Assembly: GCF_011326725.1 (NCBI RefSeq)
Contig: NZ_JAANCO010000001.1
Span: 868,001-932,000, forward strand
Direction: 5' to 3'
Length of the DNA stretch: 64,000 nt
DNA from: Microbacterium excoecariae
GTDB taxonomy: Bacteria; Actinomycetota; Actinomycetes; Actinomycetales; Microbacteriaceae
A program made the position numbers and the translations under genes. The notes below the pieces were generated by a model. The model was given only the letters and a program-made list of their open reading frames with translations, made no database searches and was not told the origin of the DNA. Position 1 is the stretch's first letter. Every line of letters begins with the position of its first letter. Below, one piece after another: positions 35,623 through 45,183 of the stretch.

Positions 35623-36663
35623 ATGAAGGCGTTGCAGTACGTGACCGTCGGTCAGCCCCCCGAGGTCCGCGAGGTTCCCACCCCCGAGCCCGGCCCCGGC
35701 CAGGTGCGCCTGAAGGTCACCGCCGCGGGCGCGTGCCACTCCGACGAGTTCCTCATGAGCCTGCCCGAAGAGGTCTACACGGCCGCGTACCCGCTGCCGA
35801 TGACCCTCGGCCACGAGGGCGCGGGCATCGTCGACAAGGTCGGCGAGGGCGTCACCGAGGTCGCGGTCGGCGACGCCGTCGCGGTGTACGGACCGTGGGG
35901 CTGCGGCCGCTGCTATCCCTGCTCGCAGGGCAAGGAGAACTACTGCGAGCGCGCCGCCGAGCTCGGCATCACCCCTCCCGGCCTCGGGCACGACGGGTCG
36001 ATGGCCGAGTACATGATCGTGGACAACCCGCGCTTCCTCGTGCCGCTCGGCGACCTCGACGCCGTGAAGAACGTCGCGCTCACGGACGCCGGCCTGACCC
36101 CGTACCACGCGATCAAGGGCTCCCTCGACAAGCTCGTCGCCGGCTCCACGGCCGTCGTCATCGGCACGGGCGGCCTCGGCCACGTCGCGATCCAGATCCC
36201 GCGCGCGCTCACGCCGGCCACGGTGATCGCGCTCGACGTGAGCGACGCGAAGCTGCAGCTCGCGAAGGACGTGGGCGCGCACCACGCCTTCGCGTCGAAC
36301 CCCGAGGCGGCGGACCGGATCCGCGAGGCGACCGGATCCGCGACCGTCACGGCCGTCTTCGACTTCGTCAACATCCAGCCGACCGTCGACCTCGGATCCG
36401 CGCTCAGCGGCGTCGAGACCGACCTCGTGCTCGTCGGCGTCGGCGGCAACACGGCCCAGGTCGGCATGATGGCCCGCCCGTACGACGCGACGATCCGCTC
36501 GCCGTACTGGGGCTCGCGGCCCGAGCTCATGGAGGTCCTGAACCTCGCGCGCACCGGGCTCGTCGGCGTCGAGACCGAGACCTTCTCGCTCGACGACGCG
36601 CCCGAGGCGTACCGCCGCCTCCACGAGGGGTCGCTCCGCGGCCGCGCCGTCGTCACGCCGTAA
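35623..36663 (+). CDS. Zinc-dependent alcohol dehydrogenase
   Basis: The 346-residue medium-chain dehydrogenase has catalytic zinc ligands in GACHSDEF and GHEGAG. Four structural-zinc cysteines lie in [16 protein letters not shown], and the cofactor fold is [11 protein letters not shown]. It oxidises an alcohol or reduces an aldehyde with NAD(P). AAGGAG precedes the ATG by 7 nt. Substrate is open. It is probably monocistronic, or read into tadA, which has its own leaderless promoter. Confidence 0.93.
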   Translation: MKALQYVTVGQPPEVREVPTPEPGPGQVRLKVTAAGACHSDEFLMSLPEEVYTAAYPLPMTLGHEGAGIVDKVGEGVTEVAVGDAVAVYGPWGCGRCYPCSQGKENYCERAAELGITPPGLGHDGSMAEYMIVDNPRFLVPLGDLDAVKNVALTDAGLTPYHAIKGSLDKLVAGSTAVVIGTGGLGHVAIQIPRALTPATVIALDVSDAKLQLAKDVGAHHAFASNPEAADRIREATGSATVTAVFDFVNIQPTVDLGSALSGVETDLVLVGVGGNTAQVGMMARPYDATIRSPYWGSRPELMEVLNLARTGLVGVETETFSLDDAPEAYRRLHEGSLRGRAVVTP

Positions 36664-36673
36664 CCTGGAGCGC

Positions 36674-37135
36674 GTGCAGCCGTCCCCCGTCGACACCGCC
36701 CTCGTCCGCCGAGCCCTCGCGCTCGCCGACGAGGCCGGTGCGGCGGGGGACGTTCCCGTCGGAGCGGTCGTCGCGGGTCCGGACGGGCGCCTCCTGGGGG
36801 AGGGGCGCAACCTGCGCGAGGAGACCGGCGATCCGACCGCGCACGCCGAGGTCGTCGCGATCCGGGCCGCCGCGCGCGCCATCGGCGGCTGGAACCTCGA
36901 GGGCCTCACGCTCGCCGTGACCCTCGAGCCGTGCCTCATGTGCGCGGGCGCGATTCTGCAGGCGCGGCTCTCGCGGGTGGTCTTCGGCGCCTGGGACGAC
37001 AAGGCGGGCGCGGCCGGATCCGTCTACGACGTGCTGCGCGACCGGCGTCTCCCGTACCGCGCGGAGGTCGTCGGTGGGGTGCTCGAGCGCGAGGCCCGCG
37101 CGCCGCTCGCCGCGTTCTTCGAGCGGCGCCGCTGA
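36674..37135 (+). CDS. tadA: tRNA-specific adenosine deaminase
   Basis: The 153-residue deaminase makes inosine at position 34 of tRNA-Arg(ACG). The zinc-site motifs are HAEVVAIR and PCLMCAGAILQARLSRVVFGA, and the end KAGAAGSVYDVLRD is characteristic of TadA. It starts at GTG 36674, seven nt after TAACCT, so leaderless transcription is likely. It is convergent with the LLM oxidoreductase gene. Confidence 0.94.
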   Translation: MQPSPVDTALVRRALALADEAGAAGDVPVGAVVAGPDGRLLGEGRNLREETGDPTAHAEVVAIRAAARAIGGWNLEGLTLAVTLEPCLMCAGAILQARLSRVVFGAWDDKAGAAGSVYDVLRDRRLPYRAEVVGGVLEREARAPLAAFFERRR

Positions 37136-37142
37136 CGGGCCA

Positions 37143-38081
37143 TCAGCGCAGCTGCGGGAGGACCTCGTCTCCGAGGTAGGCGACCTGATCGAGGTCGGTC
37201 ATGTCGAGCAGCTGGAAGTAGACCCGGCGGGCGCCTGACTCGATCAGCCGCCCGGCGCGATCGGCGATCTCGGCGGCGGATCCGCAGAAGGTGTGATCGG
37301 CGCGGAAGCCCGCGAGGTCGACGCCGGTGGCGGCGGCGCGGCGGGCGACGTCCCGCTCGGTCGGCCCGGCGAGGGTCGTGAGCCCGACCGTCGTCTTCAG
37401 GGTGTCGGGGTCGCGCCCGATCTCCTCGCACGCGGCGCGGGCGCGCGCCCATCGGTCGACGACGACGTCCTCCGGCTGGAAGACGATGTTGAACTCCGAG
37501 GCGTACCGGGCCGCGAGGCGCGGCGTGCGCTCGAGGCCCGCGCCCCCGACGATGACGGGCGGCGGGTCCTGCACGGGCTTCGGGAGCGCGGGGGAGTCGC
37601 GGAGCTGATAGTGGGAACCGTCGAACGAGAAGGTGTCGCCGGCGGGCGTTTTCCAGAGCCCCGTGACGATCGCGAGCTGCTCCTCGAGGAGATCGAACCG
37701 GCGCCGCGGGAACGGGATGCCGTAGGCCTCGTGCTCGTCCGCGTACCACCCCGTGCCGAGTCCGAGCTCGACCCGGCCGCCCGACATCTGGTCGACCTGC
37801 GCGACCTGGATCGCGAGGATCCCCGGCACGCGGTAGGTCACCGACGAGACGAGGGTGCCGAGGCGGATCCGCTCCGTCTCGCGCGCCAGGCCCGCGAGCG
37901 TCGTCCACGCGTCGGTCGGCCCGGGATCGCCCGAGAAGAAGCCGCCCATGTGGAGGAAGTGGTCGGAGCGGAAGAAGCCGTCGAAGCCCGCCGCCTCCGC
38001 CGCGCGCGCGAACGCCAGCTGCGTGTCGTAGGTCGCCCCCTGCTGGGGCTCGGTGAAGACGCAGAACTCGGTGCCGGGCAT
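37143..38081 (-). CDS. LLM class F420-dependent oxidoreductase
   Basis: The 312-residue TIM-barrel protein is of the luciferase-like monooxygenase superfamily, F420-type. Patterns are GFDGFFRSDHFLHMGG, GVLVSSVTYRVPGILA-like LGTLVSSVTYR, GGRVELGLGTGWY and PPVIVGGAGLERTPRLAARYA. It probably transfers hydride with coenzyme F420; the substrate is unknown. It starts at the ATG after CAGGATGGATCC. The gene is 29 nt downstream of the CDF transporter gene on the same strand. Confidence 0.88.
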   Translation of the reverse strand: MPGTEFCVFTEPQQGATYDTQLAFARAAEAAGFDGFFRSDHFLHMGGFFSGDPGPTDAWTTLAGLARETERIRLGTLVSSVTYRVPGILAIQVAQVDQMSGGRVELGLGTGWYADEHEAYGIPFPRRRFDLLEEQLAIVTGLWKTPAGDTFSFDGSHYQLRDSPALPKPVQDPPPVIVGGAGLERTPRLAARYASEFNIVFQPEDVVVDRWARARAACEEIGRDPDTLKTTVGLTTLAGPTERDVARRAAATGVDLAGFRADHTFCGSAAEIADRAGRLIESGARRVYFQLLDMTDLDQVAYLGDEVLPQLR

Positions 38082-38110
38082 GGATCCATCCTGGCACCGC
38101 TCGGGCGGTG

Positions 38111-39082
38111 TCAGTCGCTCGAGGGGAAGACGAAGGCCTCGGTCGTCGGCTGCTCCGCGGTCGGCGCGCGGTACACGTCCGGCTCCAGGTAGACGACGCG
38201 CGCCTGCGGGACGGCGTCGCGGATCCGCTTCTCCACCTCGTCGATATCGCGCGCGACCGATCCGAGCGGCTTGTCGAGCGGGAGCGCGACCTTCGCCGCG
38301 ACGAGCATCTCCTCGGGGCCGATGTAGAGCGTCTTGATGTGGATGAGGCGCTCGACCTCGGGGCCGTCCGCGATGGCCCGCATCACGGCGTCGAGCTGCG
38401 CCCGCGTCGCGCCCTCGCCGACGAGGAGGCTCTTCATCTCCACGCCGACGACGATCGCGATGACGATGAGGAGGACGCCGATCGCGAGCGTGCCGAGCGC
38501 GTCGTAGAGCGGGTCGCCCGTGATCACCGTGAGCGAGACGCCCGCGAGCGCGAAGACGAGTCCCAGGAGCGCGCCCGAGTCCTCGAGGAGCAGAACGGGC
38601 AGCTCGGGGGAGCGCGAGCGCCGGATGAACGACCACCACGACTGTCCGTGGTCGCGCACGGCGTTGGCCTCCTTCACCGCGGTGCGCAGCGAGTACGACT
38701 CGAGCCCGATCGCGAACACGAGGATGACGATCGGCAGCCACCACCAGGTCTCGCTGAGCGCGTGCGGGTGGGTGAGCTTCTCGACGCCCTCGTAGACGGA
38801 GAACAGGCCGCCGACCGAGAAGAGGATGATGCCCACGACGAACGCGTACACATAGCGCTCGCGGCCGTACCCGAAGGGGTGCTCCGTGTCGGCCTCGCGC
38901 TTCGCGCGCCGGCCGCCGAGGAACAGCAGGATCTGGTTGCTCGAGTCGGCGACCGAGTGAACGGCCTCCGCGAGCATCGACGCGGATCCGGACAGCAGCC
39001 AGCCGACGAACTTTGCGGCGGCGATCCCCATGTTTGCGATGAACGCGGCGAGTATCGCCTTGCCGCCCCCGTGTGCACTCAT
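38111..39082 (-). CDS. Cation diffusion facilitator family transporter
   Basis: This 323-residue membrane protein has six predicted membrane helices. The first metal-site motif is EAVHSVADSSNQ; the second-site region LLEDSGALLG lacks the histidine of YiiP. A C-terminal cytoplasmic domain follows (HIKTLYIGPEEMLVAAKV). It probably exports zinc, iron, manganese or another divalent ion in exchange for protons. TAGACT seven nt before the ATG indicates a leaderless transcript, back-to-back with proC. Confidence 0.9.
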   Translation of the reverse strand: MSAHGGGKAILAAFIANMGIAAAKFVGWLLSGSASMLAEAVHSVADSSNQILLFLGGRRAKREADTEHPFGYGRERYVYAFVVGIILFSVGGLFSVYEGVEKLTHPHALSETWWWLPIVILVFAIGLESYSLRTAVKEANAVRDHGQSWWSFIRRSRSPELPVLLLEDSGALLGLVFALAGVSLTVITGDPLYDALGTLAIGVLLIVIAIVVGVEMKSLLVGEGATRAQLDAVMRAIADGPEVERLIHIKTLYIGPEEMLVAAKVALPLDKPLGSVARDIDEVEKRIRDAVPQARVVYLEPDVYRAPTAEQPTTEAFVFPSSD

Positions 39083-39118
39083 GTGACGAAGTCTATTGCG
39101 GCCGGTAGCGTGGCACGC

Positions 39119-39958
39119 ATGGCCACGTCACTTCCCTCTGTCGCGTTCATCGGTGCCGGTTCGATGGGAGGCGCCATCCTGCGCGGCCTCGTCGCCAGCG
39201 GGATCCCCGTCGACGGCGGGATCCACGTCACGAACCGCACCGCCGCCAAGGCGCGGGACCTCGCGGGGCTCGACGGCGTGTCGAGCATCGCGCTCGAGGA
39301 GACCCCCGACGGCAACCAGCGCGCCGCCGCGGCCGCGCGCATCGTGCTTGTCGGCGTCAAGCCCTACATGGTCGCCGACCTGCTGGACGAGATCGGCCCG
39401 CACCTCGCCGACGACGCGATCATCGTGAGCCTCGCGGCGGGCATCACGCTCGCCCAGTTCGAGGAGAAGCTTCCGGGCGCGCGCGTGATCCGCTCGATGC
39501 CCAACACCCCCTCCACGGTGGGCCGGGGCGTGACGGGCCTCGCGGCCGGCGAGCACGCGGACGCCGACGACCTCGCCCTCGTCCGGCGCCTGTTCGAGAC
39601 GGTCGGGGTGACCGTCGAGGTCGACGGCGACGACGGGATCGACGCGATCTCGACGATCTCCGGATCCGGCCCCGCCTACGTGTTCCTGTTCATCGAGATG
39701 CTCGCCGGCGCCGCGCGCCACCAGGGCTTCGACGATGCCACAGCCCGCCTGCTGGCGGAGCGCACGTTCCGCGGCGCGACCGAGCTGCTCGCGGCCGAGG
39801 AGCTGCCGGCCGAGGAGCTCCGGCGCCGCGTGACGAGCCCGAAGGGCACGACGGAGCGTGCCGTCGGCGTGTTCCAGGGCTCGGGCCTCGACGCGGTCTT
39901 CCGCGACGCCACCGACGCCGCCTACGCGCGCGCCAAGGAGCTCAGCGCGGAGGGCTGA
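39119..39958 (+). CDS. proC: Pyrroline-5-carboxylate reductase
   Basis: The 279-residue enzyme makes the last step to proline, reducing pyrroline-5-carboxylate with NAD(P)H. The cofactor motif is FIGAGSMGGAILRGL, and RSMPNTPSTVGRGVTGLA and ISGSGPAYVFLFIEML are strong family signatures. The ATG is seven nt after TAGCGT (leaderless pattern). Start and neighbour are divergent from the CDF gene, 36 nt apart. Confidence 0.96.
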   Translation: MATSLPSVAFIGAGSMGGAILRGLVASGIPVDGGIHVTNRTAAKARDLAGLDGVSSIALEETPDGNQRAAAAARIVLVGVKPYMVADLLDEIGPHLADDAIIVSLAAGITLAQFEEKLPGARVIRSMPNTPSTVGRGVTGLAAGEHADADDLALVRRLFETVGVTVEVDGDDGIDAISTISGSGPAYVFLFIEMLAGAARHQGFDDATARLLAERTFRGATELLAAEELPAEELRRRVTSPKGTTERAVGVFQGSGLDAVFRDATDAAYARAKELSAEG

Positions 39959-40026
39959 GGCCGCCCCGCGACCCGCCGCGCGGGAGGGACTTGCGCGCCG
40001 GGCAATTCGGCGTACTGTCGTCCCTC

Positions 40027-41373
40027 GTGAATCGCTTCGCGCCCTCGTGGCGCGGCCTCGCCCCCGCGCAGGCCATCGTCCTCGGATTCGGCTCCGCCCT
40101 CGCCGTCGGCACCCTCCTCCTCTGGCTCCCGATCTCCGCCGCTCCCGGCAACCGCACGAGCATCGTCGACGCGCTGTTCACGGCGACATCGGCCCTGTGC
40201 GTGACGGGGCTCGTGACGCTCGACACCGCCACGCACTGGAGCGGATTCGGCCTCGCCGTGATCCTCGCGCTCATTCAGCTCGGCGGCCTCGGCATCATGG
40301 TCTTCGCCGCGCTCGTGGGCATCGTTCTCGCGCGAAAGGTGTCGGTGCGCGCCCGCATGAACGCGGTCGCCGAGACCCGGGCGGTCGGGCAGCCGAGTAT
40401 CAAGCGGATCGCGGGCGGCATTTTCCTCACCTCCGTCGCGATCGAGGCCGCCTGCGCCGCCATCCTGTTCGTGCGCTTCCTCGTGGCGTACGACTACGGG
40501 CCAGGGCGCGCCGCGTGGTCCGCCGTGTTCCACGCAGTGTCGGCGTTCAACAACGCGGGCTTCGCGCTGTACTCCGACAGCATGATGGGCTTCGCGTCGG
40601 ACGGCTGGATCCTTCTGCCGCTGTGCGCGGCGATCATCGTCGGCGGCATCGGGTTCCCCGTCCTGCGGCAGTTGCGCCGCGAGCTGCGCACGCCGCTGCA
40701 CTGGACGATGAACACCCGCATCGTCCTGATCGTGACGGCCGCGCTCCTCGTCGTCTCTACGCTCGCGATCACGACGATGGAGTGGTCGAACCCCGACACC
40801 CTGGGGAGCGAGGGCTACGGCACGCGGATCCTCGGGGGCTTTTTCCACGCCGTGCAGACCCGCACGGCGGGATTCAACAGCGTCGACATCGGCCAGATGC
40901 ACGACGAGACGTGGCTCGTCATGGACATCCTCATGTTCATCGGCGGCGGACCCGCGGGGACCGCGGGCGGCATCAAGGTGACGACCTTCGCCGTGCTCTT
41001 CTTCATCCTCTGGACCGAGCTGCGCGGCGGGCTCGCCGTGAACATCTTCGGCAAGCGCCTCGCCCGCGGGGTGCACCGCCAGGCGATCTCCGTCGTCCTG
41101 CTCGCGCTCGCCGCCGTGACCGGCGTGACGCTCGCGATCCTCGCGATGACCGATTTCGACCTCGACACGGTGCTGTTCGAGGCGGTGTCGGCGTTCGGCA
41201 CCGTCGGGCTCTCCACGGGCATCACCGCCGACCTCCCCGACGCGGCGCAGCTGCTGCTCGTCGCGCTCATGTTCATGGGCCGCCTCGGCCCCCTCACCCT
41301 CGGATCCGCGCTCGCCCTGCGGGAGCGCCGGGTCGCCTACGAACTGCCCAAGGAACGCCCGGCCATCGGCTGA
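40027..41373 (+). CDS. TrkH/KtrB-family potassium uptake protein (module 1)
   Basis: The 448-residue membrane protein has four M1-P-M2 repeats. Their filter segments are TSALCVTGL, SAFNNAGF, TRTAGFNS and SAFGTVGLS. It imports K+ (and perhaps Na+) and pairs with the TrkA protein encoded next. GTG 40027 is chosen because TACTGT lies eight nt upstream. A TTG at 39991 would add twelve residues without a supporting site. It and 41396 form one transcript. Confidence 0.92.
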   Translation: MNRFAPSWRGLAPAQAIVLGFGSALAVGTLLLWLPISAAPGNRTSIVDALFTATSALCVTGLVTLDTATHWSGFGLAVILALIQLGGLGIMVFAALVGIVLARKVSVRARMNAVAETRAVGQPSIKRIAGGIFLTSVAIEAACAAILFVRFLVAYDYGPGRAAWSAVFHAVSAFNNAGFALYSDSMMGFASDGWILLPLCAAIIVGGIGFPVLRQLRRELRTPLHWTMNTRIVLIVTAALLVVSTLAITTMEWSNPDTLGSEGYGTRILGGFFHAVQTRTAGFNSVDIGQMHDETWLVMDILMFIGGGPAGTAGGIKVTTFAVLFFILWTELRGGLAVNIFGKRLARGVHRQAISVVLLALAAVTGVTLAILAMTDFDLDTVLFEAVSAFGTVGLSTGITADLPDAAQLLLVALMFMGRLGPLTLGSALALRERRVAYELPKERPAIG

Positions 41374-41395
41374 GGCGCACAAGGAGACACGCACT

Positions 41396-42091
41396 ATGGG
41401 ATCTTTTCTGTCGTTCGGCGAGAGCTCGCGGCGCATCGCCGAGGCCGACTCCGTCGTGGTGATCGGGCTCGGCCGCTTCGGCGGATCCGTCGCCCTCGAG
41501 CTGATGGCGTCGGGCACCGAGGTGCTCGGAATCGACGCGGACCCGGACCGCGTGCAGGAGATGAACGGCCGCCTCACGCAGGTCGTGCGCGCCGACGCGA
41601 CGAAGGAGGAGGTGCTCCGGCAGCTCGCGGTGCACGAGTTCGATCGCGCGGTCATCGCCATCAGCGGGGACCTCAAGGTCTCGATCCTCGCCGCGTCGCT
41701 GCTCCTGCAGCTCGACGGCCCCGTGATCTGGGCGAAGGCGACGGACGAGCAGCACGGGCGGATCCTCGAGCAGCTCGGCGTGCACCACGTCATCTACCCG
41801 GAGAAGGACATGGGGCGCCGCGTGGCGCACCTCGTGCGCGGGGCGGCGAAGGACTACCTCGAGGTCGACGAGGGGTACGCCCTCGTGAAGGTGAGCGCGC
41901 CGAGCGAGCTCCACGGCACGGCCCTCGGGGCGACGCACCTGCGGGAGCGCCACGGCGTCACGATCGCGGCGCGCCGGGATCCGGCGGGCGCATGGGAGCA
42001 CGCGGACACCGCGACCGTCCTGCGCGAGGGCGACACGGTGCTCGTCATCGGCCCGACGAAGAAGGTCGAGCGCTTCGCGCAGCTGCGGTAG
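41396..42091 (+). CDS. TrkA/KtrA-type potassium channel regulator (module 1)
   Basis: The 231-residue cytoplasmic gating subunit has RCK-N (VVVIGLGRFGGSVALEL, GIDADPDRVQ, DATKEEVL) and an RCK-C domain (VSAPSELHGTALG to LVIGPTKKVERF). It binds nucleotides and gates the TrkH partner. AAGGAG precedes the ATG. It is convergent with the TrkA of module 2, one base between the two stops. Confidence 0.93.
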   Translation: MGSFLSFGESSRRIAEADSVVVIGLGRFGGSVALELMASGTEVLGIDADPDRVQEMNGRLTQVVRADATKEEVLRQLAVHEFDRAVIAISGDLKVSILAASLLLQLDGPVIWAKATDEQHGRILEQLGVHHVIYPEKDMGRRVAHLVRGAAKDYLEVDEGYALVKVSAPSELHGTALGATHLRERHGVTIAARRDPAGAWEHADTATVLREGDTVLVIGPTKKVERFAQLR

Positions 42092-42092
42092 G

Positions 42093-42764
42093 TCAGCGAT
42101 CGAGCGAGCTGAAGCGCTCGACGTCCTCGTTCGTGCCCGAGACGATGATGAGGTCGTGGTTGGTGACGATCGTCTTCGCCTCGGCGTACCGGAAGGGCTT
42201 GCCCGGCGCCTTGACCCCGACCACCGTGACGTTGTACTTGCTGCGCACGCTCGTGTCGGCGAGGGTGGCGCCGCGGATGAACTTCGGCGGGAACATCTTC
42301 GCGAGCACGAAGTCGTCGTCGAACCGGATGAAGTCGAGCATCCGGCCGCTGACGAGGTGCGCGACGCGCTCTCCGGCCTCGCGCTCGGGGTAGATGACGT
42401 GGTTCGCGCCGACGCGCGAGAGGATCTTGCCGTGCGACTGCGACGTCGCCTTGGCCCAGATCTGCGGCACCTTGAGGTCGACGAGGTTCGCCGTGATGAG
42501 CACCGACGCCTCGATCGAGGATCCCGTGGCGACGACGGCGACCTGGAAGTCCTGCGCCCCGATCTGCTTGAGCGCCTCGAGGCTGCGCGCATCGGCCTGG
42601 ACGGTGTGCGTGACGCGCTCGGCCCACTTCTGCACGAGGCCGAGGTTCGCGTCGATCGCGAGGACGTCGCGGTCGAGGCGGTCGAGCTCCCCGGCGCAGG
42701 CGGCGCCGAAGCGGCCCAGCCCGATCACGAGGACGGGGGCGTCGCTGCGGATCTGCTCAACCAA
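42093..42764 (-). CDS. TrkA/KtrA-type potassium channel regulator (module 2)
   Basis: The 223-residue RCK protein parallels the one at 41396: VLVIGLGRFGAACAGEL, AIDANLGLVQKW, ADARSLEALKQIGAQDF, VIYPEREAGERVAHLV. The likely start is TTG 42764, within the end of the TrkH gene, with GAAAGG eight nt upstream. The longer in-frame extension to 42845 runs through TrkH coding sequence. It gates the module 2 TrkH protein. Confidence 0.9.
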   Translation of the reverse strand: MVEQIRSDAPVLVIGLGRFGAACAGELDRLDRDVLAIDANLGLVQKWAERVTHTVQADARSLEALKQIGAQDFQVAVVATGSSIEASVLITANLVDLKVPQIWAKATSQSHGKILSRVGANHVIYPEREAGERVAHLVSGRMLDFIRFDDDFVLAKMFPPKFIRGATLADTSVRSKYNVTVVGVKAPGKPFRYAEAKTIVTNHDLIIVSGTNEDVERFSSLDR

Positions 42765-44217
42765 CGATCGGCCTTTCGACGGGAAGCGAATAGTGCTGCG
42801 TGCGGGAGGTCGCGGCGACCGCCGCGGCCAGTGTGACTGTACCAACGCGGCCCATGAAGATGGTCACCGCGAGCACGTAGAGCGCGTGGTCCGGGAGAGT
42901 TTCCGTCAGCCCGGTCGACAGGCCGACCGTGCCGAAGGCGGAGATGACGTCGAAGAGCACCTGGGCGATCGGCGCGTGCGTGATCTGCGCGATGACGATG
43001 GTCGCGACGGCGACGATCGTCGCCCCCCACGCAAGGACCGCGACGGCCACGCGCTGCACGTCCGAGGGGATCCGCCGCCCGAACGCCTCGACGGACTGCC
43101 GACCCTTCGCCTCGGACAGCACGCCGAGCGCGAGCACAGCGAGCGTCGTCACCTTGATCCCGCCGGCCGTGGACGCGGATCCGCCGCCCACGAACATCAG
43201 CATGGATCCGACGACCATGCTGGATCCGTACAGCTCGCCGATGTCGACGACGGAGAAGCCGCCCGAGCGCGTCATTGTCGACAGGAACACTGACTGGAAG
43301 ATCGTGTCCCACGCGTTCATGCGCCCGAACGTGCCGGGGTTGCCGTACTCGAGGATGAGGAAGGTGCCGGCGCCCGCGAACAGCAGGATCGTCGTCGTGA
43401 TGAGCGTGAGCTTGACGTGCAGGGCCCAGGTCGAGGGCCGCAGGAGCGTCGCCTTGCGGGGGTTCGTGATGTGGCGGGAGAGCGCGAAGATGACGGGGAA
43501 GCCGACGCTACCGACGAACACGCTCAGCATGATCACGCTCATAAAGAAGTAGTCGTGCTGGAAGACCGCGATGCCGCCGTCGTTGAGGGTGAAGCCCGTG
43601 TTCGTGAACGACATGGCCGCGTAGATCGGCGCGATCCAGAGCGCGTCGAACCACGGGTACTTCGCGGCGACGCTCGGGAAGATGAGGAGCGTCACCGCGA
43701 GCTCGATGAGGACGGTCGACAGGGCGACGGTGCGCAGCAGCATGCCGACCTCGCCGAGCCGCACCGCCTGCGACTCGTTCACCGCGCCGCCGTGTGCGCG
43801 CAGGGGGTTCGTGTCGCCCGCGGCGATGAGCTTGGCGCGCAGCCCCATGCGCTTCGAGATCACGAGGCCGAGGAGGGAGGCGAGCGTGAGCGCGCCCATG
43901 CCGCCGATGTTGACGCCGACGAAGAGCACGACGTCGCCGAACGGGGACCAGTGCGCCGACATGTCGACGCTCGTGAGCCCCGTGACGCAGATTGTCGACA
44001 CGGCCGTGAACAGCGCGTCGGCGAGCGGGGTGACCTCGCGGGTCGTCGACGCGATCGGCAGCGACAGGAGCGCGGTGAACAGCAGCACCAGGGCGATGAA
44101 GACGCTGAGCGCGAAGCGCGACGGTGAGTGCGTGGTCATGACCCGGAACCAGTGCCAGACCGCGCCGGGGATCCGCCGAAACGGTGCGGCGGCGTTCGCG
44201 GCAGGAGTGCCTGGCAT
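42757..44217 (-). CDS. TrkH/KtrB-family potassium uptake protein (module 2)
   Basis: The 486-residue membrane protein has four pore repeats with filter segments STICVTGL, SFTNTGF, TRSGGFSV and SAFGTVGLS. ATG 44217 follows CGAGAGG, and the frame upstream of it lacks transporter sequence. It diverges considerably from module 1 and is not a fresh duplicate. Different ion affinity or energy coupling is likely. It is divergent from the ArsR-type gene. Confidence 0.92.
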   Translation of the reverse strand: MPGTPAANAAAPFRRIPGAVWHWFRVMTTHSPSRFALSVFIALVLLFTALLSLPIASTTREVTPLADALFTAVSTICVTGLTSVDMSAHWSPFGDVVLFVGVNIGGMGALTLASLLGLVISKRMGLRAKLIAAGDTNPLRAHGGAVNESQAVRLGEVGMLLRTVALSTVLIELAVTLLIFPSVAAKYPWFDALWIAPIYAAMSFTNTGFTLNDGGIAVFQHDYFFMSVIMLSVFVGSVGFPVIFALSRHITNPRKATLLRPSTWALHVKLTLITTTILLFAGAGTFLILEYGNPGTFGRMNAWDTIFQSVFLSTMTRSGGFSVVDIGELYGSSMVVGSMLMFVGGGSASTAGGIKVTTLAVLALGVLSEAKGRQSVEAFGRRIPSDVQRVAVAVLAWGATIVAVATIVIAQITHAPIAQVLFDVISAFGTVGLSTGLTETLPDHALYVLAVTIFMGRVGTVTLAAAVAATSRTQHYSLPVERPIVG

Positions 44218-44320
44218 CGCGGATGCGCCTCTCGTTGGCCTGCGGGACAGCCGCCATCGTACCGCCGCGGCGGCCCGCGCACCGTGTCGAATATGCCCGG
44301 CATGCCATACGCTGTCGGCT

Positions 44321-44725
44321 ATGGCCGACATCTTCGACGTGATCGCCGACGGCACCCGGCGCGAGATCCTCCAGCTCCTGCTCCGCCGCGACCCGCAGTC
44401 GGACGGCGGCACCAGTGTGTCGCAGATCGTGGCGGACCTCAGCGTGAGCCAGCCGACGGTCTCCAAGCACCTCAAGGTGCTGCGCGAGGCCGGGCTCGTC
44501 ACGGTCCGCGAGGAGGGCCAGCACCGCTACTACCGGATCGAGCCGGGGCCGCTGGAGGAAGTGGACGACTGGCTCGTGCCCTTCTTCGTGGACGAGAGCG
44601 AGCTCGCGGCGGAGGCGACGCAGTCGATCTACGCGCCGCTCCCGGAGCCCGCGACGAAGTTCGCCGAGTCGCTCGGTCGGACGGCGGCCGTCGTGCAGAC
44701 GGCGCTGAAGCGCCTCGGCGCGTAG
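44321..44725 (+). CDS. ArsR-type winged-helix regulator
   Basis: The 134-residue protein has an ArsR/HTH_20-like winged helix at about residues 5-80 (TRREILQLLL, VSQIVADLSVSQPTVSKHLKVLREAGLVTVREEGQHRYYRIEP). A C-terminal helix region follows. The metal-binding ELCVCD motif is absent, so it is probably not a metal sensor. TACGCT six to seven nt before the ATG suggests a leaderless message. It may control the divergent TrkH-TrkA module or itself; this is inferred from position only. Confidence 0.85.
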   Translation: MADIFDVIADGTRREILQLLLRRDPQSDGGTSVSQIVADLSVSQPTVSKHLKVLREAGLVTVREEGQHRYYRIEPGPLEEVDDWLVPFFVDESELAAEATQSIYAPLPEPATKFAESLGRTAAVVQTALKRLGA

Positions 44726-44784
44726 CGGCGCGCGCCGCCGGCGACGGCCCCGCGGGGATCCGCGGTTTCACACGCGTCACGCGG

Positions 44785-44819
44785 GTTTACACGGGGCTCG
44801 ATCTGCCCCTAAGGTAAAC
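44785..44819. promoter_or_regulatory. Nested palindrome overlapping the promoter of the HTH gene
   Basis: GTTTAC (44785-44790) and GTAAAC (44814-44819) are perfect arms. GGGGC and GCCCC (44793-44809) form inner arms. The element coincides with a plausible promoter, TTTACA and TAAGGT spaced by 18 nt, so it is a good candidate operator for the HTH gene starting at 44851. Confidence 0.6.
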
Positions 44820-44850
44820 AGGAAGCACCAATATCCCGGGGGAGTACACG

Positions 44851-45051
44851 ATGGCCCAGATGCCCGATGTGCGGTTTCTGACCGTCGCCGAGGTCGCCGA
44901 CATCATGCGCGTGTCGAAGATGACCGTTTATCGCCTCGTGCACGCCGGCGAGCTCCCCGCCGTGCGGTTCGGCCGCAGCTACCGCGTGCCCGAGAGCGCG
45001 GTCACCGAGATGCTGCAGAACCCCGACGCGGGGCAGGCGCACGCAGGCTGA
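44851..45051 (+). CDS. BldC/MerR-like helix-turn-helix protein
   Basis: The 66-residue protein is an excisionase-type (HTH_17) DNA-binding domain: LTVAEVADIMRVSKMTVYRLVHAGELPAVRFGRSYRVPESAVTEML. It resembles BldC and other small actinobacterial MerR-like proteins that bind DNA as head-to-tail multimers. GGGGGAG lies upstream of the ATG. The palindrome at 44785 may be its own target. Its position before the AURKAIP1-type gene is common in actinobacteria as far as I recall. Confidence 0.85.
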   Translation: MAQMPDVRFLTVAEVADIMRVSKMTVYRLVHAGELPAVRFGRSYRVPESAVTEMLQNPDAGQAHAG

Positions 45052-45183
45052 GAGCACGCCGAGTTCGCCCGCGCGGCGGCACAGTGTAAGGTAGAACGAG
45101 GCACTTTTTCTGCCGTGCCCGTACTCGGACGCCGGCACCTGTCCGTGCCCGGCATCCAAGCCCCAGACATAGCGAGGTTCGAC

